64,000 nucleotides of DNA from Taxawa tesnikishii (nom. ined.) (lineage: Eukaryota; Ascomycota; Dothideomycetes; Dothideales): the NCBI GenBank assembly GCA_030247885.1, contig JAPDRO010000005.1, positions 1,302,001-1,366,000 on the forward strand, given 5' to 3'. The position numbers were made by a program, and so were the translations under genes. Shown piece after piece: positions 56,102 through 64,000 of this stretch (position 1 is the first letter of the stretch; each line of letters starts with the position of its first letter). The notes under the pieces are model-generated. The model did no database searches, had not been told where the DNA came from, and saw nothing but the letters and a program-made list of their open reading frames with translations.

Positions 56102-59100
56102 TCACTCCTTGCTCTCAGCCGGCCGCCTGGCTTCCCCACCATTCTCACGCTCCTCCGAAGCCGCCACAGGCTTTATCGCCATCCTCTCCCGTTCACCCTG
56201 CACCTCCGTCTCCGCCGAATCCGGACGTTGTACCTCATCAGCAGCACCGTCTTCAATCTCCCTACTCCTCCTCTGTATCTTCCTCGGGCTCTTCTTCCCC
56301 TTCCCTACTTCCTTCTTCGGCAGATTACCCGCCATCTGACTCAACGCCATCCCACTTCTACTCCTGGAATGCGTGCCCCCACTGCCCGCACCAACCTCAC
56401 TCCCACCCCTACTATCCTTCCTCAAATCCCTGACCTCTTTCAACAATTCTCTGAACCCCTCTTCCATCGTGTTCATGCGCGCGAGCATGATCCGTCCAAC
56501 CATGCCCTTTTCCTCTTCCTCGCTTCTGCGTCGCTCTTCCTCGCGCCGCCGTTCCAATTCCAACGTCCACTCGCGCTCGCGCAGGAGTTGGTCGGAGAAC
56601 GAGGCCGGGATGCCGCCGATGCCGCCCGCATCGATGTCCGGGCCGTATCTGTTGTCGCCCAGATCCGATGCTAGGTCGAGCGCGCGCGTTGAAGCTCGGG
56701 TTGCGGGCTCGCGAGGAGGGGAAGTGGAATTGTTGGAGCTTGAGGTTGGGGGCGGTTTGGTACGCATCGCGGGCGGGCATGCCGGGGCGCGGGCGGGGTG
56801 CTTGAGGCCGCTTCTCGGCGCTGCGGGGTGGGCGGTCGGGGAGATTGGTAAGTGGGTGGAGGGCTGGAGTTGCGGTGCCGCCGCTGTTGGTATGCCGGGC
56901 CGTTGCGGGACGGGAAGTTCTGCGGGGAGGAGTTCAGATGCAGAGGATGAACCGGGCTTGGAGTGGGATTGTTGGATCTCGTGCATGGGCGAGAAGAGGA
57001 TCGTGCCGCTGGAGACGTGCCTGCCGTGCTGACGCGACTTACCAGCTGAGGCGCGAGATTCGAGATTGGGCCTGGACGACAGCGGGGTGCTGTTATTGGT
57101 CTGTGGTCGTCCTCGTCATCTTCATCTTCACCTTCCTCGTCTATGGGAGCATCCAGAATTGGTCTCTCCCGCTCAATGTCGGTCGTGTCGCGAACATCGT
57201 GCGTCTCCGTCCTGACGTCGTCGGCCTCGTCGGCTTCGTCTTGCGTGACCAGCTCATCGTCACCATCAGCGTCTGTCTCTTGCGGTGGATGCTCCGTAGT
57301 CATGTCCAAGTCAGTCTCCTCTTCTATTGGCTTGCCGCGCAGAGAAGAGAACCTCATATCTGCAGGGTCCGACAGAACAGACCGGGTGGCAGTGGAACAG
57401 TCACGTTTGCTGACGCGCCTATCCGATGTGGCGGCGCGACGGAAGGCAGGTCTGCGACTCTCCAACCGGTCAACCACAGAGCGTGGCTGTTCCAAGGGCG
57501 GACTTGCACCACCTTCTCTAACCTGGCCTTGCATCCAGGTGTCCACCACATTGGGAGATTCCCTCCGTCCAGTACTAACGTCCCGGCCTTGGCCGCGTAA
57601 TGTGGAGTCATGGTATGGTCTGCGGAAGACCTCTTCTAGCGCTTTGTCCTTGCGAAAGGAGACCACTGACGGTTCCCTCAGCCGATGCTGAGGAGTAAGC
57701 TGGTCTGGCGCCCTAACGCCTGGAAGGCGGAATTTCATCGAAACGCGGGTACGTCTTTCAACCAAGTCGGTAGGCTCATAAGCAATGGTGGAGAGTATCA
57801 GCCGCTCGTAGGCAAAAATTAAGAAGAGCACCGGAAAATGCGTCGTCTTGATAATTGTCCGGTTAAGCTTGACATACTGCCGAAAGGGTACAATGTAGCG
57901 TAGCGGCGACAGAACCCAGCCAGCAAGGTTGGTTGGAGCGATGTATGAGAATAGCGCATCTGACTTGACCATGGAAATTGTGTTTACCGCGAAGAGGAAT
58001 TGATGCTCTTCGTTCGCGTTCCGCACAATATCCATGAATGAGTTGGTGAGAACGGTAATGAGGATGGTGACGATGAGGAAATGACAAATGATTAGGAAAG
58101 CTCCCATCAGCGCCTTTGCCAGTACGTTGTAGCCTGCCCACATCTCCCACGCAGCGGGCGTGAAACCCATGAGAATCTGGAAACTGTAGAATGGAAGTTA
58201 GTACGGTATAGATAAGGGATGGTAGGTCTGCTCACAATTGGTATGCCACGTCGTTGTAATTCTTCTTGTCATCTTGAAAAGAGAATGTGAAAGCAACGAA
58301 GAAGCCACTGCAACTGATCATGATCAAGATCAGAACGGCGACAAGATCCTGCGCCATCAACCGAAAAGCGATCAACAGCTGCGAAAAGTATCTGTAGTGG
58401 TCCAGTACGTTGAAGGCGCGTGGAAACAGCAATACTCCCGTAGAGGCCAGCACGTCGTAAGCCATGTTAGCGGTCCGGTGTTTCCGTGCATTCGGCACCA
58501 AGATGCCATAGAGTCGCAACACGTAGTAAACGACAAAGAGAAGCAGAATGCCCAAATCGAACGCGTTCCAGACACTCATGATGTAGAGGCCGAATCCTTG
58601 CTCGGTGAAGCCGACGACTTCGTCAAGCATGTAGCCGGCGGACCAAAACCAGAAGACGATTTCCAGCGGGGTGATGGTTACCGATTTATCGATCAGAACA
58701 GCCAAGAAGAGACCAAGCATGATGGCAAAGGATATGGTCGAGAAGAGCTGCCTGTAACGCGGCACTCGGAGTCGCGACAGTTTGAACAGAGATGCATCTC
58801 GAGGGTCGTATAAGGTGACTGAGCGACGTATGAGGGGCGGCTCCTCCTGTTTCTGACGTCGGTCCTTCTTCGATACCACATCATCAGCGGGTACAGTCGT
58901 CGGAGACGGCTCTTCCAAAGTCCCATATCTCCTGTCGTGAATCCGCTGCTTGAGTGGCTTGCGATGCAGGTTGTCTGCCGCGGAGTGAAAGACAATCGTA
59001 CCAGCCCAAATCGCCTCTAGCTGCTGTACGACGAGCGGGTGGGCCAGAAATCTCTTCGCCTGAGCGCGGATAGCAATCTCAACTGTAGAGATGCGAGCAC

Positions 59101-59828
59101 CTCGTCCTTGTTGCCTTGCCTTGTGCAAGTCCTGACCAGGAGTAGCAGTGCCTGTACCCGGAGGTGACAGCCCCTGGAGTGGATCGAAGTCATAACTCAG
59201 CGCATCAATCAACTCCCGGGTATTGAACTCTCTAATCAACCTCATAGCCAAAAGTTCTGACACCATAGCTCTTGTCCTGCTCACTCCGGAATTTCCAGGG
59301 TTCATCTCGCTCTCTTTCTTGAACTGAAGACAGTTCGCTATCAACGCGCAGAGTGTGGCGCGATTGAAATGATTCATGCGTATCTCGCTCTGAACCGGCT
59401 TGACGACGAATTGGGAGACTTGAGGGGAGCGTAGTTGATCCCATGACAGCGTGGTTTCGCATTTCTGGACTATGAGGATTCGAATCGAGTGTGTGATGTT
59501 GTATAGGGGCAGTTTGTCTGCGAACAGTACGTTAGCTCGCTCAGCGGTCGGAAGGAGGCAGCATGTATATACCCAAGTGCGCAGCAGAGAATATCGGTAG
59601 CAGTGGCATGCGCTCCTCATCCTCGTCTTCGTCTTCCTCGTCCTCATGATAGTCTGCGTCTCCCTCATCGTATGCATCCTCGTCCCCATCATGGTCTCTG
59701 TCTTCCTCTTCTGTGTCACCATGTTCATTCAGGCCTCGATTGCGGACAGCAACGGGAGAAGGGGAGGAGAAAGGGGACTTGTCTGTGCGGCGACGCCCCT
59801 TTGGCGGTCTAAGAAGTGAGGACAGCAT
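56102..59828 (-). CDS. YVC1: Vacuolar TRP cation channel Yvc1-like
   Basis: Calcium-release channel of the vacuole (TRPY group). Exons are 59828-59573, 59517-58236 and 58183-56102, about 1206 residues. An acidic N-terminal stretch (EDRDHDGDEDAYDEGDADYH) precedes the ankyrin-free TRPY leader (DKLPLYNITHSIRILIVQK). The membrane core contains FSTISFAIMLGLFLAVLID, IVFWFWSAGYMLDEVVGF, WNAFDLGILLLFVVYYVLRL and AVLILIMISCSGFFVAFTF. The pore-side part is FFQILMGFTPAAWEMW, and the last helix is FLIVTILITVLTNSFMDIVR. The long C-terminal tail is Ser/Pro/Asp-rich and ends with a coiled coil, ERRREEERRRSEEEEKGMVG with MNTMEEGFRELLKEVRDL. One base is missing near 57000-57020. Without it a false frame continues to 56671. 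Confidence 0.9.
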
Positions 59829-60645
59829 GAGAGCACAAGAGCGACAGGTCTATGGCCAGGTGTAAGTTGTAGCTGTATGGTGCAAGGGTGCAGTGGGAGA
59901 GTCTGATATGCCAGCTAGGGTAATGGGAAGGTATTAGACATTAACACATGCAAAACACTACCTAATAGCGTAGGAGAACGGAAATTAGCATCGAGGGATA
60001 GGCTGGGGCGGAGGACTGGCCGGCGCAGCAGCGGCGAAGTATGCAACAAGTCACCTGTACAGCAAAAGAAAAGGATCCGCCAGACTCTCCCTCACCGCAT
60101 TGATGGGAACCGGCCCTATGTGTGTTCGGATCATGGATGAGGGTGGCTTGAAGCACACCATAAACGAGTCTTTACAATGGGGACCAATCAAGGGCACACA
60201 AGGGTCTGAACAAACGCACTGGCGGTGTTGCAGATGGCGCTAAGGCTTGGGGGCGTGCATGGAACGTTCGTTCATTGCGCAGATGTCGCCCGTACAGCAA
60301 GAGATGATGTGTGAGCGACTTGAACTCTGCGCGGATGAACAACCCAGGGTGGTGTCTGACACGCCCTGTAGAGTCTGCGAGATCTCGCGCATCTGTCACC
60401 CATTCGAGCCGCAACTCGCTGCAATACTTGGCCTATTACGCTTTCACATGCAGTTTTCTGCGGCGGGACGAATTCGGACGCAGCAAGGATTAGGTAAGTG
60501 TGGGGTGGATGTGGATGAGATCTTCGTTTCTCGGTTAACTTTGCCCTTCACGTGTTTTCGCGAGTTTCGATTTAGTAGTTACATCACTAGCTACTTGTAC
60601 GAACAATCAACAAACCGCCCATCCACCAGTGTTGCCCAAGTCAAT
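59829..60645. promoter_or_regulatory. Divergent intergenic region, YVC1 / EIF1AD
   Basis: 817 bases with divergent starts at either end. The frame of the next gene is open back to 60247, but the first residues typical of the family begin at 60646. I see nothing else in it. Confidence 0.4.
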
Positions 60646-61059
60646 ATGCCTAAGCCACGGCGTAACCTCCTGGCCACAGCAGCGGATACGCTCACCCCTC
60701 CGGACACACTCGCCTCTTCGCAGCGCATCGCCAGAGTCACCAGCGCAGCCGGCAAGAACCTTTACCACGTCGAGCTCTCCGACAAGACCATCATGCTGGT
60801 AGAGCTTGATGCAAAGTTCCGTTCAACAATCTGGATCAAGCGTGGCAACTACGTTGTGGTCGATACGTCCACCCTCGCAGAACGGGAAAACAAACTCGGA
60901 GGAGAGATTGTCAACGTCGTCAGGAACGAGAAGGAATGGAGGAAGGCACCATTCTGGCCGGCAGAGTTCGCCAAGCAGTCCTCATACGCCGACGACTCGG
61001 ATGAAGAGGAATCAAACGTTGGGAAAATGCCGCCGTCGGACTCGGAAGAGGAGGATTGA
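60646..61059 (+). CDS. EIF1AD-like S1 domain protein
   Basis: An intronless gene of 137 residues. MPKPRRNLLATAADTLTPPD precedes an OB/S1-like fold: QRIARVTSAAGKNLYHVEL, TIMLVELDAKFRSTIWIKRG and NYVVVDTSTLAERENKLGGE. The tail is KEWRKAPFWPAEF and an acidic Asp/Glu/Ser stretch ending DSEEED. This matches the eIF1A-domain protein EIF1AD (Obelix/haponin) and its fungal counterparts, implicated in 40S maturation. The stop is only six bases from the stop of the convergent ALG3 gene. Intact. Confidence 0.85.
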   Translation: MPKPRRNLLATAADTLTPPDTLASSQRIARVTSAAGKNLYHVELSDKTIMLVELDAKFRSTIWIKRGNYVVVDTSTLAERENKLGGEIVNVVRNEKEWRKAPFWPAEFAKQSSYADDSDEEESNVGKMPPSDSEEED

Positions 61060-61065
61060 GCGTGC

Positions 61066-62448
61066 CTACTCCACATGGTTGCTCTTTGGGGACCGCTCTG
61101 TGACTTCGTCTTTTCCTGTGCCGTACCACACGCCGGCCACAGTGATAGCAAGTACGCCCACCACAATCATCGAGCTGAGGTTGGTACTTGGGTAGACGTT
61201 CCACGCATACTCTTGCATTCCCCAGAAGACATACTGCAATATCGGGTGGAACCCAGCTTGCCAGAGGAGCACCGGTGTGGCCCACGCGATCCATGAATAG
61301 AACTGGTAATGCAAGGATCTTGCACAGAGCATGCCGATGGCATTGGCGGACAATATGGTGGTGAGCATGAAGCACGGTGTTACCCGTGACTCTATTGCTC
61401 TTTGGGTCGCGGAAGGTGGCTGCTTGACGAGGGACCGAACGACCTCTGGTATCCAGTTTTTGGTGTAGATTGTCCGATATGGCTTCAGCCAGCGGGTAGT
61501 CGCGAACAGGATTATCAGGGATGCGTGAGCTGCCAGTAGTGCCAATGAAAACTCTCGAGAAAGAAACACGTCTTCTCGTACAAATCTCCAGTTGACTGTC
61601 CATTTGTAGAAGAATTGCCGTGTGAATTCGAATGCTCGTGACAGATATCCTTTTGTGCTGACCATGGCGAATGGCCAGGCCAAAACGATCTGCATGCAAT
61701 CAGTGCTGTGAGAACCGCATGCTCCGCTCTTACCACGCCACATACCTGTAATTGGCCCATCAAGGCAGCCCTCTTGAGCGCAGCATCTGGTCCGACTGCT
61801 TGGTATAGAACACAAGCAATTGCCGGTAAAGCAAGCAGCAAGCTCATCTTGACGCCCAGTCCGAGTGAGTAGATGAGTGATCCAAGCGTGAACTGCCGCT
61901 TCTGAAAACAGTAGATCGCCAAGAATAGAAAGAAGATGGCGAAGCAATCGTTGAAACACCGCAGAACGAAGATGGAATGCAGACGCTTTGAGAGGATGAG
62001 CATCGGGAAGACGTATGGTGGCACCTTGGCCATCCGATAACAGGCCATGACCACGGCAAGACTCAGAAGGTACAGTACGCCAAAGATGTACTGCGCAAAG
62101 GCAATGTCGCGTCCTTTGTCGGTCCATCCGTACAGCAGACGGTATATATAAACATGAGCCGCTGGGTACACAAGGGGGCCAGTGTCTCCTTGGATTTTGA
62201 TGTAGTCACGTTCACCCTTGATGTACTGAGAAACCTGTTGCATATATGCAATCCAGTCAATCTCCGTGTCTGTGTCACCAATCAATACTCAATTCTTGCA
62301 GTTTCCTTTGAGGGATAGGATGCTCACATGGGATCCTCCAGATGACCAGCGCACACAGAGCCGCATCTGCAACGAGCAGCAATGGGCATATCCATCTTGT
62401 ATGCCACGGGTCTTGTGCGATCTCGAGACACTGTCGTACAAGATTCAT
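61066..62448 (-). CDS. ALG3: Dol-P-Man alpha-1,3-mannosyltransferase ALG3
   Basis: ER-membrane enzyme adding the first lumenal mannose to Man5GlcNAc2-PP-dolichol in N-glycan assembly. Exons 62448-62328, 62269-61746 and 61689-61066 give 422 residues, intact. The start [20 protein letters not shown] leads into [19 protein letters not shown]. The diagnostic lumenal loop is [20 protein letters not shown]. Then come [55 protein letters not shown] and [12 protein letters not shown], and a closing [20 protein letters not shown]. About ten hydrophobic helices are visible. Confidence 0.93.
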
Positions 62449-63460
62449 TGTTTGGAAGGTAGGGTTTTAAAGAACCAGCCACGTATAAGCAAGGATGGTC
62501 GAAGCAGTACCGGCACGTGATGGTTTGCCGAACGGGAGATGTCGTTCGTCTCCCACCACTCCGGATTTTCAGCTCCTCGCTGTCCAGCAACTCTGACTTG
62601 ACTTCAAGCCCACAGCGCGTCTGAACGCTGCCTGTTTGTCCGCGCTACGTGGTACCGTTGTCTACAAGACGCTAACCGCTGCCCAGTCGCAGTCACGGAA
62701 TCCATGCTTCTCAATCGTATGGCCTACCCAAAAATGGAAGTCACACCTGTCTGGAGCAGGGCTAGGATAGCCCTTTCCTCAGCCCTAATCCCAGCGAGGG
62801 ACATACGGCCAACTGCGCAAGCCACGGCACCTCCATCAGACGCGCAAAACATGACGTTCTATCTGGAGGCAGGTTTCAGAACAGCGGCTCGTCGCTCGTT
62901 ATGGTCGTTCTGTAGGTACCCGATACCACAAACGGCAATACACGGACGGATGAGGGTGCCACGAGGTCAAGTTTCACGAACCTTGCGTTGAACTGAAAAA
63001 ATGACACATCATCATCGTAACTAGCACTTGAAAACTAGTCTTGCGGATCCTAGGGGCTTGTATACAGCAGAGTTCATGTACGCGTACGTAGTGGGCTCGG
63101 CGGGCTGAACGAACAGCTGAAGGGTGTTTATCAAGGTTACATCGCTGTTGCTTGTACTTCTCGCTTCACACAATCTAAAAACCTCTCGCGCGTCGCCCAA
63201 ACTGCATAGCTCGTTTGCTTGCCGCTGCCGATACTGCACATCGCATGCCTTTGCGTTACTGGAATTGCAGTCTGCATATGCAATCTTTTTCTACCACCTC
63301 TACCATTCTGCTTACAAACCTCAAGAGCGCACGTGTCTTGCACTACCTCCTTCCATCTACGTGTTCTCCAAAAGAGGTATTGCATCTTCGCGCAACACAC
63401 CTCAAGGAAGGCACGGTACCTATGATCCGGTGATCCGATCTGCAATTGTCTGCTCTCGTC
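62449..63460. promoter_or_regulatory. Divergent intergenic region, ALG3 / MFS transporter
   Basis: About 1 kb. The ORFs (95 codons at 62704-62991, 161 codons antisense at 63137-63622) have no recognised features. It must hold both promoters. Confidence 0.35.
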
Positions 63461-64000
63461 ATGGACGCAACAAATCTCCCATCGGTCCCGATCACTCCGC
63501 CCAGCAGCAGCAACGCCTCTTTGGTACATCCTCAAGTAGATGCGCAGCGACTTTCTGTGACTCGGATCCCGTTGTGGCGGCTTTCGAGCCTTGACAACAT
63601 CCTGGAGTACAGAGAGGCGCAAGCAGAACAGAGATCGCTGTCGGCTCGTTCATCTCGAGCACTGCCAACCGATGCTCAAATACAGTCTTCGGCGCCAGGG
63701 TTTGTGGATGACAACGCGAATGAGGACAGTGCCACTTATGCCGGCGAAAAAGGCGCTGGTCAAGAAAATCGCCGGAGATTCAGACACATCACGGTGGAGG
63801 TTGGATTTTGCTTCTCCATGGCTGTCACGCAGTTACTTGCTGTGTGTCACCCAACATCACCGTCTTAATCGCAGACTAACTTTTGTGCAGGAATACCTCA
63901 TCACAGGCTTCTCCGAAGTGTTAACAACTCTCACCTGGCAATACCGTACCTCCAACGTGCCACCGTTCTGGCCTGCAAGCATCCTCTCTATCATCTTAAG
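63461..64000 (+). CDS. MFS transporter, N-terminal part (runs off the window)
   Basis: Exon 1 is 63461-63841, intron 63842-63890 (GTGTGT..GTGCAG), and exon 2 starts at 63891. The first 105 residues are a hydrophilic leader (MDATNLPSVPITPPSSSNAS onward). The first transmembrane helix spans the intron: VEVGFCFSMAVTQLLA joined to EYLITGFSEVLTTL, and further on PPFWPASILSII. The FSMAxTQxLAEYxxxGF pattern and the later WPAS are those of multidrug or sugar-type major facilitator proteins of moulds. An ATG five codons upstream (63446) is an alternative start. Substrate cannot be told from this part. Confidence 0.75.

Noticed and set aside
56671-56990. Apparent continuation of the YVC1 frame to 56671
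   Set aside because: Pro/Arg-rich out-of-frame reading. The other frame carries a coherent coiled-coil tail to 56102.
1-64000. CRISPR array, tRNA/rRNA genes, retroelement or DNA-transposon coding regions
   Set aside because: None seen. Simple repeats are only short microsatellites, and no transposase or reverse-transcriptase motifs were found in any frame.

Overview
The window is nuclear DNA of a filamentous ascomycete (Pezizomycotina). The evidence is short introns of about 46-110 nt with GT..AG ends and CTAAC-type branch points, tight gene spacing on both strands, HET-domain genes, a Dicer-like gene and many families typical of moulds. A dothideomycete is plausible but cannot be proved from this piece. 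I see no transposon with recognisable coding sequence, no tRNA or rRNA gene and no CRISPR.

Layout. 1-2122: 5' end of a Dicer-like gene divergent from TAP42. 2123-4655: a relic of a secreted-protein gene and a small secreted protein. 4982-7216: a HET-domain gene with one in-frame stop. 7762-11143: secreted isochorismatase, membrane-anchored short-chain dehydrogenase and G-patch protein. 11144-19859: accessory stretch with an oligopeptide-transporter relic, a 157-aa unknown, an SGNH hydrolase, a decayed HET gene and a Cys-rich ORF. 20424-31198: DDT/WHIM/PHD chromatin protein, cytosolic aspartate aminotransferase, small membrane protein, Iec1-like zinc-finger protein and pyridoxal-reductase-like AKR. 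31855-33899: sugar-transporter relic and the ESCRT-I subunit VPS37. 33900-38344: 4.4 kb without a recognisable gene. 38345-51807: HMG-box factor, GINS subunit PSF1, Vsb1-like SulP transporter, Meu6-like PH protein and UBTD-like ubiquitin-domain protein. 53467-62448: F-box/2EXR-like ORF, VAMP7/Nyv1-type R-SNARE, 62-aa membrane protein, vacuolar TRP channel YVC1, EIF1AD and ALG3. From 63461: 5' end of an MFS transporter.

Most genes are housekeeping and there is no obvious metabolic cluster. Three products act at the vacuole or endosome (VPS37, the R-SNARE, YVC1) and the Vsb1-like transporter is probably vacuolar too, but their spacing does not suggest co-regulation.

The most striking global feature is that about fourteen otherwise well-conserved genes each need one to three single-base corrections to read through, and most of those I could place sit in runs of four or five identical bases. 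The corrected coding lengths come out as multiples of three. I read this mainly as uncorrected homopolymer error in the source assembly, not as biology. The stops in the two HET genes and in the two transporter relics are not of that kind and look like real decay. I found no convincing undescribed system. The best candidates for a second look are the HET gene with one internal stop, a cloverleaf-like hairpin cluster at 41802-41906, and the secreted isochorismatase.
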